DNA from: Dromaius novaehollandiae
Lineage: Eukaryota > Chordata > Aves > Casuariiformes > Dromaiidae
Length of the DNA stretch: 64,000 nucleotides
Direction of reading: 5' to 3'
NCBI RefSeq assembly: GCF_036370855.1
Contig: NC_088103.1
Span: forward strand, 11,719,404-11,783,403
Made by a program: the position numbers and the translations under genes. Of the stretch, positions 13,201-24,975 are shown in pieces; the stretch's first letter is position 1; each line of letters starts with the position of its first letter. The notes under the pieces were generated by a model, which did not search any database, had not been told where the DNA came from, and was given only the letters and a program-made list of their open reading frames with translations.

Positions 13201-14825
13201 ATCAGCATAAATGATAGGGGATGGAGAATGTAGTTACGCAGGACAGAAAGTGAAAAGGAATAGCTCAAGATGAGCATTCACACAAGCGGGAATTCTCCTG
13301 GGTGCAACAGAAAAGTGTAATGAGCTAGAAAGCTTTTGCCAGTGCCAATCTTGTCAGATTAAGTCAATTTTATCTTAAAAAAACATGAGACAATTGTGAG
13401 CTCTTTGGGCAACCATTTTTAATATGTTTGTTCTCACGAAGAGACAAGATAGCTCTTGCACTCAAAGAACTATTTCTCTGTACTTATGAAAACAGAAACC
13501 AAGACATCTTAAATATAAGTATGCAGGTTCTTCATACGCAAAGAAGGCCTTGCATTCCTGAAAACCTGTCTCTTTTTTTTCCAGATGTATTTCTTGGTCT
13601 AATACAAGATATTACCTCTACATACAAACTTTAAAGATAAATTTTAAATTTAAAAAACTTAAATCAACACCAAAAAAATGCCATATGCCAAAATATATTT
13701 TCAATTAGAGCTACAGCTTAGAAAATCTAGCAGAATCAAAGTCATCAAAGGGCTAGCAGATAAACTCTGTTTTCTAGTTAGTCCTATTTCAACTATTTCC
13801 TGCTGAGAGCTGGACCACATTTGTGCAATGATAACTTGCAAAGTAATGTTCCACCTGTAATTCTTGATTACCTCATGCTATATTTTAATTTTTGAATTAT
13901 GACTGAAACTCTGAAACTATTTCATAGTTCTGATTTGTGTCTATATCTTAAATTCTTTCTAACAGCTTACATTTCAAAACTCTCAAAAACAGCTACTATA
14001 CCAAATCAAACCTCTTCAAATTTGGTCCAGCTCTTACCTTCTAGGTGGACTAGTTTGCATAGACTTTAGGCCTGAGCAAAATGTGAACATAAACTCATTG
14101 TCCAGTATACTTATTAAAATCACATGCTATCAACTACCACCGTTATGTTTACGTTATCCCTTTTCTGACAATGCTTAAATAAGAACCAAATCCTCATTCT
14201 TCAGAATTTAGTTTAAATGAAGACTCCTATCTATCTACAACATGGCACAGCAATTTATAAGATTATAGTCCTGAGCCAAATGATTACATATTATGTACAT
14301 TTCTCTTCTTTCCCAGACTTTTGCAGCCAGAAAAGCAAACGGTTTCAAGAAATAATCAACGAGCAAAATGAAGACATCAGACTACAAGATACAGATATTT
14401 TCACATCAGTTACTGAATTAATGATTTTTACGTGTAATCTTGCAAGAGCATATTATAGGTGGAATTTCTGCTGTAAATAACTCTTAACTGCCAAGATGAT
14501 CTTCTCATATCGCTTTTTCTAGACAAATTGATTTTTTGCCAAGATATGCAAGTATAGGAACACACACATTGAAAGAACAGTAAACTGAACAGGAAAACTA
14601 TAAATAATGAAATCAAGTTACTTCAGGAATATTTGTAAAATATGCCTGGAAATGACATATGCTTCTGCTCTTCAATAGCTCAGAGCAAAAGAGGCAATCA
14701 CAATTTTCAACAGGATGGCACCACACTACTGATTTCTATACAGTGTATCTGCATTCAGCAACAATTTGACTTGGTATTAAAATGATACCTTGTGGCCTTA
14801 CATGGAATCAAAGTTCCATTTCACA
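7203..14825. other. Unique AT-rich sequence
   Basis: No gene or large repeat recognised. It contains a small (GCAA)n run at 7,283-7,298, the hairpin and duplication at 10,039-10,100 (listed separately), and scattered splice-like signals. One of these is a good acceptor (TTTGGCTTTTTTTTACAG) on the minus strand at about 12,890-12,910, ahead of an open stretch with no strong donor. Confidence 0.55.
10039..10100 (+). repeat. Local tandem duplication containing a hairpin
   Basis: GCATAATTAATTAAACACCTACCGGTGTTT is followed at 10,074 by CATAATTAATTAACATCTACCAGTTTT, an imperfect duplicate of roughly 35 bp. The first copy holds a perfect inverted repeat: TTAATTAAACACC (10,044-10,056), a four-base loop TACC, then GGTGTTTAATTAA (10,061-10,073). 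The second copy has lost the symmetry through substitutions (ACATCTACCAGT against ACACCTACCGGT). Confidence 0.85.
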
Positions 14826-14890
14826 GGTCCAGTAGATACACAGAGTAGGAGACAGCCCTGCCCATGCAGCTTAAAATCTGAACATGAAAA
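14826..14890 (+). mobile_element. Short remnant of an old interspersed repeat (tentative)
   Basis: The phrase GACAGCCCTGCCCATGCAGC followed by TTAAAATCTGAACATGAAAAGG resembles a common ancient vertebrate interspersed repeat whose consensus, as I recall it, runs roughly ACAGTCCCTGCCC, then GAGCTTACAATCTAAA. Only about 60 bp can be aligned by eye, so the family is left open. An A18 run follows at 14,894-14,911. Confidence 0.3.
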
Positions 14891-14893
14891 GGT

Positions 14894-14911
14894 AAAAAAA
14901 AAAAAAAAAAA
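14894..14911 (+). repeat. A18 homopolymer
   Basis: Eighteen consecutive A directly after the possible repeat remnant. It could be an old retroposon tail or simple slippage. Confidence 0.9.
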
Positions 14912-16029
14912 TTGAAGTAAATTTCTCCAGTATCACACCAGATCAGTGCCAAAACAAAAACATAAATATGGGGTTTTGTAATACTCTGTTAGCTGCACTG
15001 TAATGTCTATTCACAGGGTTTCATTCAGGAAGCATGGATTTGATTTCCCCTAAAGTCACTGGGCAGTCCACCACTGAATGCACCTAACAATTTATTTCAT
15101 GCTCAAGTTACTTTGTCTTTTGTCTTGCACTAGCACCGTGCACTTACAGACTTTTAAGTCATCATTAAGTCAGAAGATCAAAACAGCCTTGTTTCACATT
15201 AATTAAGATATTCCCTCCTTACAAATGTGATGCTTTTTGCTTTCAAACCTGCAGCTCTCATCTCTTTCTTGATCTTTGATTATTTTCTGGTGATTCCATG
15301 TTACAGCTATCTGAATTACAGTTTAATGGAAGAGGCAATTCTACCCATAACTCATGAGACCAAGGCCATAAGGAAAGGGTCTCCTTGTCCGTCACAACCT
15401 GTCTGCAGCTACATTTCCACCTAGCAAGCATGACTATACAACAGAATGAATTGTTCTCATAACATGGCTCATCTACATGATTTGCAAAGCTCAAAGAGAC
15501 AGGCTCCTTTTAGCTTTATTACCAGGAAGAAGAAATTAAACTTACGTGACTGGAAATCCTGTCTTGTCCCTTTGGCAAAGCTGTCAACATCTCTCGTCCA
15601 TTTTCCTCTGCTCAGCTCAAGTTTCCAGGCCTAGATGCACTACAGCAGGAAAGTTACTTGCACATTTCCTGGAAAATGTATTTCATCAGACGTGTTTTCT
15701 GGCAGGAGTGCTTCAGCCTTTGTCAGCTGTTCAAGAACTACCCATTGTCACCAAGACTCCTTGATCCTCCTGTCTCCCGGTCCAGCAGTCCGAAAAAGCT
15801 TCCTTAATTTCCATCTTCAACACCTATCATCAGTACAGACAGTTACTTCTGATTTATCTGTGCATTGCTCTCAGCAATGGTTGCTGTTACATCTAACATT
15901 AGCTGCTATCCCAGCGGCTTATATAAGTTTGAGGGATTTGAAGAGAAAAATGCATCCCATCTATTTTTTATTACTTCAGAAGAACTGAAAATTTACAAAT
16001 TCTTTTTCAGGTAACTAAGCAAATCTTAC

Positions 16030-16116
16030 CTTTCTACAGCCTAGACAACATGAAAATAAATTGTGTACGGCACTGCATACAGCTGTCAAGTCATTTTTAA
16101 AATAATTGGAAAGGCA
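16030..16116 (-). other. Weak exon candidate, 87 nt, phase 0-0
   Basis: On the minus strand the acceptor ATTCTTTTACTGTCAG is followed by 87 open bases and the strong donor GAAAG|GTAAGA. The 29-residue reading is cysteine-rich and resembles no domain I know. Given the number of possible splice pairs in this window, chance is the likelier explanation. Confidence 0.12.
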
Positions 16117-17429
16117 CTGACAGTAAAAGAATAATTTTGTTTTAACAACAACAACAATAACTATCACTCTATCATAAAAGTCACATGTCAAGTGTATTAG
16201 AGTTGGGAGAAGTCTGTTCAATGAAATATGTGGTATTCGGTCTGGGCATCAAAGCATGAGAAGACCTGCCATCATTCAGACAAGCTTACAGGAAGAACAA
16301 CCACTACTTCAAATGCAGCAGTTGTTTATATGTATGAAGTTTTACACATTCAGGTAATAACACTGAAGCTAACATTATGTATGTCTTTGCAGTATTAGAT
16401 CAAAAGGGAGTAATATGAAAGCGCAATCCACAATATGGAATACCAGAGCAAGTGTACAACATGAAACTAATAGCCATAACTCGCAGCAAGTTAAAAACAG
16501 AAGCATCTGTCAAAAGCCATATAAGGTAAGATCTGGATGCAAACAGAGGAAATAATTCAACAGAATGCTAAAAAGGAAATTAAGCAAAGAAGCCAGTGAA
16601 AGATCTCTGCAAAAGGCTGTTTAGAAGGCATGAACCAGATGAAAGTTGTTGAAGTAGAAACCACCATTACAGACACAGAAAAGCCAGACCTCTCAACTCT
16701 CTCTTTTTTGGATTCCAATTTATATAGCTGGTCTTACTGTAACTTAGTGACAACTGAAAAGTTGATAATTGATGAATCTAGGCAGAGAACTATAGCTTTT
16801 GTCTTAAAAAAATTCTCCTCTCTATTCCTTGTAGCATATATTTAGAGGCAAAATCGTATTTAGTCCTCAGCAGCTCAGACTATGCAGAAAAGGTCAGATG
16901 AAGATGGTAGCAACAGAGGGAAAAACAGGACTACCTGTTGTTCACCAAAATAATTGTTCTTGGATGATCTTAAAGAAGAGGAGGTTGAACAGGAAATTAA
17001 GAGATGCAGCTATAAATAGGTTATACAGAGACCAAACTCAACATACCAAGTTTCATTATTTTGCCACAGAGGCAGAGCAGTGTAAACCAAATGTTTGCAA
17101 GCAGGAAAAACATTGAAACAAAGGATATAGAAGACAATTTCTCTAACACCTCAAATGTAGGTCGTATTTTGGCTAAAAATTCAGAGTAGCAATTACAAAT
17201 GCAACCCTTTTTGAAACAGTCAGTTCTGATGAGATGAAGAGCAAGCACCACTGAGGTTATCTAATGGCACTGGTTCGGTTTGACACAGTGATCTAGCACA
17301 ACAGCTTCCATAACAATTGTGGCGATACTGCTTTAGCCAGAGAATGTTCTCAGTGACAACTATCATTCCTTTTCAGACCAAAGAAAAGAGAAACACAAAG
17401 ACCACTTTCTATTAAATCCCCAAATTTGC

Positions 17430-18330
17430 ATTTTCTGTAGTTTCACCATGCTGCATGCTTATGTTAAATTTAGCACTCCCAAGACCTGCTGATCTAATAT
17501 TGTTTCTTAGTCAGCATTCCCACATTTTATGTTTTTCATTGTTGGTTTTTACACTGAATGAGAACCTCCTTGTATTCATCTGGATTACACTTTACTCTGC
17601 TAACGTCTTTCTTTTTTTTCTCTCAACTGCTCTACTTCCTACAGCCTTTTATATCCAACTTCTCAAATGTTAGCAAGCCCTCCTAGATTAATTTTGTCAG
17701 CAAATATGATTAGTGTAATCATTATTCTTTCCTTTATTTGCTTTATTTTCTCATGACAGTCCTTTTGCAGAAATTTTTAACTATTGGCCATGGCTTTAGT
17801 TACCTCATGAAGGTAATACAGGTCATTAAATCTGTATCTATTAGATTTCCCATTTTAATAAAATTTGTCATATGAAAAAATACGGATCGTAGAGATGCAC
17901 AAAAGCAGACTTCATTGAGTGACTTATATCACACTCAGTACATACCTAAATACTGAGGAATGCAGATGCTATTTGGCACTTGCTCAATTATATTTTTATT
18001 TTCAGCTATTCAATAACTAATGAGATTTTTTCTTCCATTTTGAAAACGGAGAGTTTTATTTAACACTTTGCATTACAATCTGTACACAGCTGTAACTCTA
18101 GTTCTGCATCTATGCAGGAAAACATCAAATTGGTCTGTTGGACATGCGCCCTCTTCCATTCTTGTCTACCTCCCGATGTTCTCAATGAGCCCTCAGAAGA
18201 TGAGTGCCAACAATTCTGAAATTTCTTTTGTCAATTCTTTATGAATTCTGCTATCTGGGCCAGCTGATTTTATACATTTAGATGATAAAAGCTGGTGAAG
18301 CAACAAAGTTGTTCCTGCCAAATTCAAGTC
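17430..18330 (-). mobile_element. Very old CR1-family LINE relic, RT region
   Basis: Degraded reverse-transcriptase sequence of the CR1/L3 clade, antisense to the given strand. At 18,253-18,270 the minus strand encodes KSAGPD followed by IHKELT in shifted frame. This corresponds to the CR1 motif KSMGPDGIHPRVLREL. About 550 nt further in the sense direction, at 17,672-17,710, it reads LIIFADKINLGGLA, matching the catalytic KFADDTKLGG segment with the second catalytic aspartate replaced. The spacing fits an intact CR1 domain less some deletions. Downstream, FSFSVKTNNEKHKMW and GLGSAKFN look like the NKCKVMHLG and LGVLVDNKLN regions. The middle (about 17,880-18,120) is not alignable by eye, so this could be two adjacent fragments. 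Confidence 0.6.
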
Positions 18331-18716
18331 ACTGAAAATCCAGACTCCCTATCCCTACGTGTTTCAGATCTAAAAGAATGCCAACAGAGGGATGAAAGTG
18401 ATTGGTGCGCAAAAGGGCTCTGTGTTAGAGACAGGAGAGGAGGAAGAGAGTTTTGCAATTTATGAAACTTCAGAACTTTAACAGAGCTTCTGGAGTTTCA
18501 CTCAACATACTGGAAAAGGCATTTCTTTAATTTCTTATTTTCCAACTCTCTCCAAACATTGTCTTCAAGCAGCTGATTTTTAAAAGAAGTTTTAAAGCTA
18601 GAAAATCTACAAAGATGAGCTAGTTTTCTGTCGGTACTATCCTGTAGGCTGCTTGGGGAAAGAAAGGTCATGTCTTCATGCAGAGAAGAGGAGAATTATC
18701 AGAACTCAGGAAAGAA

Positions 18717-18756
18717 GGGAATAAACTGCTAGTCTTGGGAATAAACTGCTAGTCTA
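18717..18756 (+). repeat. Tandem duplication, 2 x 20 bp
   Basis: GGGAATAAACTGCTAGTCTT at 18,717-18,736 is followed immediately by GGGAATAAACTGCTAGTCTA at 18,737-18,756, with one mismatch at the last base. The near identity implies a recent event. Confidence 0.95.
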
Positions 18757-19463
18757 AACTTGCTACTCTTTGTGATGCTAAAAATTTACTACATGCAAGA
18801 GAAGCAAAAGTTATAGTAAAATGAAGCTATTACAGATTGCCTGCACTGAATTTCAGCTTCATAGCTTTTTATTATCTTATATCTCTTTACTAAACTGTAT
18901 TTTCCTCTTCTAAGAAACTGTAGCATATAAAGTATGTGCTCAACAGCTAGCTCTCGGTTTCAGAAGAAGGATCTATTAAAGTTCAGTCTGCGTTTTACAA
19001 AGCAGTTGGACTCAAAACATCTCAATTCACTGTGGTAACTAGGTAAAGTATAGCAATATTCTCTTAGAACTGTAACCTGTTCTCTGGTGAATTACAACAC
19101 AGACAGAACAAAGGTTAAGAAGCTGCTCTTTGTTCCTCCTGCAAATTGCCTGATGGATTGACTCCTGGTGTTCAAGAATGTTAAGGAGTCTCCCCAACCA
19201 ATTCCCAAACACACCAAACACAAGGGCTAGAACTGTGAAACATTCACAATTCCTTAACGTCTTCCCTTTTACCTCATTGCTGTCTATATACTTACGTACA
19301 ACAGTTTGCGCCAGTTCATGACAATGAATCATAATTAGTGTTTTTCTTTAATAACCGATTCTTCCTAAACTGAGCACCTGTTTTTAAATGCTAGGAAACC
19401 CTGAAAAGCACACATTTAGATCTCCTCCTTCTGGAAGCTTTTGCTTTGTCCTGTGAAGTTCTT

Positions 19464-19500
19464 ATCTAGACTACTAGACTACTTTGTCTAGTAGTTAGAT
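19464..19500. repeat. Inverted repeat, 15-bp arms with one bulge
   Basis: ATCTA, a bulged G, then ACTACTAGAC (19,464-19,479) pairs with GTCTAGTAGTTAGAT (19,486-19,500) across the six-base loop TACTTT. Confidence 0.85.
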
Positions 19501-20068
19501 TTTCAAAGATGTGAAAATCTGAGCAGGACACACAGGATTCCTTGTATTTTAAATGCAATTTGAACACCTCACTGCCTTTTGTATCAAAGAAAAGTTCCTC
19601 CCTTAAGCATTTTACTGGAAAGAAATGAACATACATATATACATAAGCCCTAAATACACTAGAATTTTTCCATCTGGAGCCAATCGCTTAAAGATAAATT
19701 ATGTACATATATTCAAGCTAAAAATGAACTTCCCAAACTAGGTTAAAATCAGAGATGTGGAACCCGAAAGTTGATGTTTGCACAGGGTTCCGATTTAATG
19801 TTTACCATACATTTTGAATGTAGAGTTTGGAGACAAATCAGTTCTCATAGACTGAAATCCCCAGGGCTGTTCTCATTCAAGTTAGATTATACTGTAAGAT
19901 CAAGTAATTTTGTAGCATTTCTAACATTGAAAATTGATAATCTGGTAACACTGTTTTCATGACATCTCATCTATCAGGATAAGAAGATTTGTCTTCATCC
20001 AACTGCAGTTAGAAAATAGACCTTTCAGTTTTGGAATGTAAACTGACAAAGTTTGGTTCTAATTCAGG

Positions 20069-20124
20069 TGTATATATATACATACATACATATATGTGTA
20101 GGTGTGTGCGTGCGTGTGTATATT
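20069..20124 (+). repeat. Compound TA/CATA/TG microsatellite
   Basis: Alternating purine-pyrimidine sequence running from TATATATATA through CATACATACATATA to GTGTGTGCGTGCGTGTGTATAT. Such tracts are polymorphic and can adopt Z-DNA. Confidence 0.9.
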
Positions 20125-20801
20125 AGCATACCTGTATCAAGAGTTCTTCATGGACATGCTGTATTTAACCCCTGCTACACTCTAGATACTGTCTCCTGAA
20201 TTAACTGTTATCACTTCCTTCCAGGAGATCATCCAGTTATCCATTTTAGCTTCTTTCAAATTCTTTCACCAAAGGGGGCTATTTCCACCCTTTCCTCAAC
20301 TAAAAGTTGTGGCCAGCAGAAGACAAGACACAACAGAGGACATAAGCCTTGTTCTGTCTGTTCCAGATTTCATGAACAAAGGAAAGCAAAATGTACTGAG
20401 CTGATGCTCCCTATCTGCTTCCAGTGTGAATGTTCAGTTCAGCCTTAAAGCAAGATATGGGAGTACTGACAGATGAGTTTTCCACCCAGTTAACGTGCCT
20501 TCTTTTGTTAAGAGATTCATCAAGAGACAGGGCACTGCAAATACTAAAAGTTTACACAGTCCAAAAAGCAACTGAAGAAGTATGTAAACCACAGAATGCC
20601 AAAGGCTGAAGACAGCATCTTGGGGAAACACCATTACATTTGCCCTATTCTTTCACTCTTCTGTATGCATCCACCAGCTTGCAGATCTGTCAGAGACAGC
20701 ACACTGGGCTAGCCAGATTCTTGGTTTGATCCTTATGATTGAACTTACCAATATTGTAAGTCTTAAGATTGTAACTGATAGACTCTCTCTAATTCTCGTT
20801 T

Positions 20802-20826
20802 AAAAAAAAAAAAAAAAAAAAAAAAA
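20802..20826 (+). repeat. A25 homopolymer
   Basis: Twenty-five consecutive A after CTCGTTT. No recognisable retroposed body lies directly upstream. Confidence 0.95.
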
Positions 20827-20977
20827 GGAAGGTGTTTTAGGAAGGCTTCTACAGGAACTTCCTGATGGTGACAGAGAACCTAATGTATGTCATTCTCAGG
20901 CCAGTGATCTGCAGAATATAATCCTACAGTGAATGATAAGGCTTTCATTGAAGTTGCTGAGTCAGAGGAAAAAGGGT

Positions 20978-21020
20978 AAAAAAAAAAAAAAAGAAAAAAG
21001 AAAAAAAAAGAAAAGAAAAG
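20978..21020 (+). repeat. A-rich (AAAAG)-type tract
   Basis: Nearly pure A interrupted by single G residues, about 150 bp after the A25 run and on the same strand. Confidence 0.9.
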
Positions 21021-22976
21021 GCAAATAAAAACTAACAGGCAACTGAATGGAAACAGGTAAATTAGCAGACCCTAAATTAGCCTGAAAAGAAACAGCAAAC
21101 AAAAGTTAATTTAGCAATCCTGAAAAGACGATAAAAATCCTTTGACAAATGATGACACAGTAATTCATATTAGAAAAGACTCGTAGTCATCATAGGCTCT
21201 TTTCTGAACAGCTTGATGTGTTCTCTAAAACATAGTGTGTCCAAATGCCCACAAACATTCAGAAAATCTGTCACACCGCCTTCTCTCTATCTCAGAACAT
21301 TAAATATTCTTGCTTGATGACCAAATCTGACAATCCTTATTCACATCTTTATTCCCATCATCTCTGATAAGACTAGTTATGAGTGCAAGGATTACTTGCA
21401 TGAGGAGAAGTTTTGGGTAATGCTCACAGGTTGAAGAAATTATTACATTTCATGAACAGGAGGTGGTCACATGATTACCTGCTCAACTATAATGCACATG
21501 AACGAGAGTAATCATTCAACCTTAACTTTCACATTTCCCTACTTAACTTACTGCAATGTGCAAACATAATGCAGAACTAATGTGTGGGTTTTTTTCAATT
21601 TAATTTAAATACATTCCTCATCCATTTTCAGCTCCAGCAAAAAGTAACACAGACCTAAGTAGAAAGGCTTGGGGTAAGGAGAAAAACATACTTTTTTCAA
21701 AAATGTGCACTGAAAAAGAGTGCAGCACCAGGTTAACTCTTGTCTTCCTCAGATGATGTTCTTCAATTTCTTGTTATTCTCGGCTCTTGTTAGACCCTTT
21801 AAAATTCACCTTGTCTCTAAATTTCACCGTTCATTTCCTGATTAGGAAGTCCTCTCCTCCCCTAAAATAGTAAATATTAAACACTTCATAGTATCATTTT
21901 AGTATAATATGAGCTCAGTGCTTAATTTGAATGTTAGCATTACTTGAGTGTTCAAGACACCCACACAAGCTGAGTGCACTCAGCTCTGCTTGCTTACCCT
22001 ACTAACATCCATAACCCACTAAATGAATCATATTATAATCCGTCAAGACTTCTGTTGTGTATTCCTTGAAACAAATACCTGAAACATGCAAGCTATCGAA
22101 TCCTAAGCTGGGTAACTATATCCTGAAGTTTAGTACACACACAGAGACTGATGTATTAAATGATGCCTCTCAAAATTCCTCTTTTTAATCTCACTTTAGA
22201 ACAAACTTCTGAAGAAGACACCTTTTGTACAGCTAAGTAGATGTTCCACATACAAAACTATCTGCTTTTGCCTTTACAGGTAATTTAGATATTTTGACAA
22301 CTTTTTCACCAAGAATAGTTGGCATCTTCATGCATTTTTATATTTAGCACTCTATAGACAGTAACCAGTTAGTCTCCGTATTGCCTCAGCTAATTTTTAG
22401 CATCATAATTACTATTATTACTACATACTATTTAAAAATCATCTACTACCAAGGAAAACATCCCTGCATAAAAAATAAATATACTAACGTGCAAAAAGGT
22501 TAAGCTTTACGGGAAGCAGACATTACACAGGCACCTAGAATTACTTAAAATTTTCATTTACTCTCATTGAGATTTCTGTTCCTGAAACATTTAAACACAA
22601 CCAAGAATTCAATTCTTTCTTACTAAAATTAAACATCATTTTCTGGTTGTTTTCAATCTCACTCTTCTCTGAAAGAACATACATTTTTTAATAGTGAAAC
22701 GGAAGACCAGAAGTCATCAATATATACAAAAAACCCTCTGCCATTGGTGTAAGCCTGCTAGCAAATTCCCTGCTTTCTACTGACCAGTTACATCACTGGC
22801 TATCAAAACATATCCATTAAAACTCAACTGTGTCCTTCACTTAGTGAAGCCTACTATAGTTTCTGTTTCTGATTCACATCATCGGAAGTTCATGACTTTA
22901 CCTTAACTCCATGCTGCAACTTGTTTGTGTAATACTGTAGCAACAGAAGTATTATGGCATGTGTTTCCAAGCAGGA

Positions 22977-23042
22977 TTCTACATTCAGAGAGGACGTATT
23001 CCCTAGGCATTCCTACATTCAGGGAGGTGTATTCCCTAGGCA
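22977..23042 (+). repeat. Tandem duplication, 2 x 33 bp
   Basis: Two 33-bp units starting TTCTACATTCAGAGAGG and TTCCTACATTCAGGGAGG, each ending GTATTCCCTAGGCA. They differ at a few bases and by compensating one-base indels. Each unit ends in the palindromic AvrII-type site CCTAGG. Confidence 0.93.
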
Positions 23043-23434
23043 ACAGCTTAACAACAAAGCCTCACCTTCCCATGTAACCATATGCAAATGACTATCATCT
23101 GACAGGTGCTTCCTATGCTATCATTCAGACAAATGATTACTCAGAGATTTATCTCGCATATAAAAAAAAATTATACTTTTCTTCATCAATATCCAACAGA
23201 GACAAGGTTGCTTTGAATGACTTGTTAGCAGCTGTTAAAATACCTGAATGGAAAAGTTGTGTGATACAGGACTCATTAATGCCATTCAAGAATAGAAACA
23301 GCATATGGAAGAGCAGCTCTGGAGAGAAGTGAGGTGTGGGAGATAAGAGTTCTCTAGCAAAGCCTGAAGTAGATGGGGGAACTCAGATTGAGTTTAGACA
23401 ATTCACTTGCTGCATCATCTGCCAGGAAAAAAAT

Positions 23435-23470
23435 TATATATGTTTTTATATATATATGTGTGTGTATATG
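23435..23470 (+). repeat. TA/TG microsatellite
   Basis: TATATATGTTTTTATATATATATGTGTGTGTATATG, an alternating pyrimidine-purine tract. Confidence 0.88.
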
Positions 23471-23922
23471 AAATTTAGAAAAAAAATAATTATAAGAAAA
23501 ATTTGGGAACCACCTTGGTCAGCTGAGGACTCAGCCTGTTTGTGCTGACTCAGTTCCAATCAAGAGAACTCTGTGGATGCTACCTGTCAGACAGGCTACT
23601 TTGAATGCATTTTACCATCTGTCAAAACAATCTACTAATCAAGGAGAACATTTCTGCATGTAAGATACACTGAAAAATGTGTGCCAAGATCGATTAGAGC
23701 AATGTTTACCTGGTACCTAGTGACTTTTTTAATATATGTAGCTGCTCTATCTCTGCTGATGCACCACAATTTTCCATTTAATTCTTACATTACCATTGTA
23801 AAGCAGTCAGAATCTCCCAGGTAACTCTGCTGGAATTCAGTCTAAAATACATTGGTGTTATATTCCAACTCTCTACTTATGCTGCTCCCATTGTTAGGCA
23901 GGAAGTTACTTCTATTTCATAA

Positions 23923-24258
23923 TCAAGAGCTTGTTGCGGAGTAAGCATCAAGGCCGTCTGAAAAAAAATTACATGAACAAACAAGGGAAATGCAACTTTG
24001 GAGAATATCGGGAAGACGATTTGCCCTGTACAGATCATGAGAAGTCATTTCTAAGTTAAGGGCACAGCCCTGGTAGGAGCAGCTGCCCAACAGACTTCTA
24101 CTGGCATGGCTTTCCCCAGTTCTTGGGATTTCATTGTTGACACTGGTGGCTGTGCAAAGGCACTGAGCAGGTGGGTCTGGAGATTTCTCATCTTGTCTTG
24201 GACCAAAGTAGAACTGAAAAACTAAGCTGATGCAACTGGCCAAGAACTGAATCGCCAT
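23923..24258 (-). CDS. Hypothetical 111-residue open frame after a splice acceptor
   Basis: The minus-strand ATG at 24,258-24,256 lies five bases after a fair acceptor (TTTTATAATTCTGCAG, exon start 24,263) in the context GCTCATGG. The frame runs 111 codons to TGA at 23,923. The first 18 residues (MAIQFLASCISLVFQFYF) are hydrophobic and signal-peptide-like. The rest is serine- and cysteine-rich, with no domain I recognise. The block is somewhat GC-richer than its flanks. No close poly(A) signal follows the stop. It may be a terminal exon, part of a lncRNA or a chance frame. I favour chance without conservation data. Confidence 0.15.
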   Translation of the reverse strand: MAIQFLASCISLVFQFYFGPRQDEKSPDPPAQCLCTATSVNNEIPRTGESHASRSLLGSCSYQGCALNLEMTSHDLYRANRLPDILQSCISLVCSCNFFSDGLDAYSATSS

Positions 24259-24842
24259 GAGCACTGCAGAATTATAAAAGACAGTTTAGAATCAAAACTA
24301 GTGAAGACTGGACAGACTTGGGGAAAATGGCTACTCAAATACCACACACACTATTTATTTGTCATATACACAGGTCAGGGCCTCAAGTAAACTCCACAGA
24401 CTTCAAGTGTGCTCTTCCACATTTGTACAAGCTAAGGTATGAGCTCTTAATGTATAAAGTATGACTAGTCACTGATGCAACTGTAAGAGCCATAGCTCAT
24501 TAATACATATTCATTATCCAATTCAGTGCCTTCCACTGCAGAACCATTTCTTTCAACATACTTTTTGATTTATAACAGAGATTCAACCATTTTTTGTGGG
24601 AGACGGTTCTGAAATTATAAACTTGTCACTACTGGGCAGACTTTCCTGCTACTCAGGCAGAACTTCCTCTTTCTCAGTCGTATCTCAGTTACAGTCACAT
24701 GTATCATGCTAAAAATTGCATCTGCTTCCCTCCAGGTAGTAACTGACTTGAGTCTTTAATTAATCTAAGTTACATTTACAAAAAGCAACCTGTAAGTTTT
24801 CAGTTAGTATTATTTTGTTCACATGTTTGAGTGCTGTAGTTA

Positions 24843-24864
24843 TGTATACAAAACTTTGTATACA
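24843..24864. repeat. Inverted repeat, 10-bp perfect arms
   Basis: TGTATACAAA and TTTGTATACA are separated by AC, giving a 22-bp near-palindrome able to extrude or form a tight hairpin. Confidence 0.9.
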
Positions 24865-24960
24865 AGTTGTTAGATTAAGTCAACAATTAGATTGAGCTGC
24901 TTTGTCATTTATCAATGGCTGCCTTTGGACAAAATTATTTCCTTTTTATTTAATTTGTAC

Positions 24961-24975
24961 TTTTTTTTTTTTTTT
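24961..24975 (+). repeat. T15 homopolymer
   Basis: Fifteen consecutive T after TTTGTAC. Confidence 0.9.

Noticed and set aside
15635..15988. 117-codon plus-strand open frame overlapping others
   Set aside because: Three overlapping frames in one stretch reflect a local lack of stop codons. No similarity or splice boundaries.
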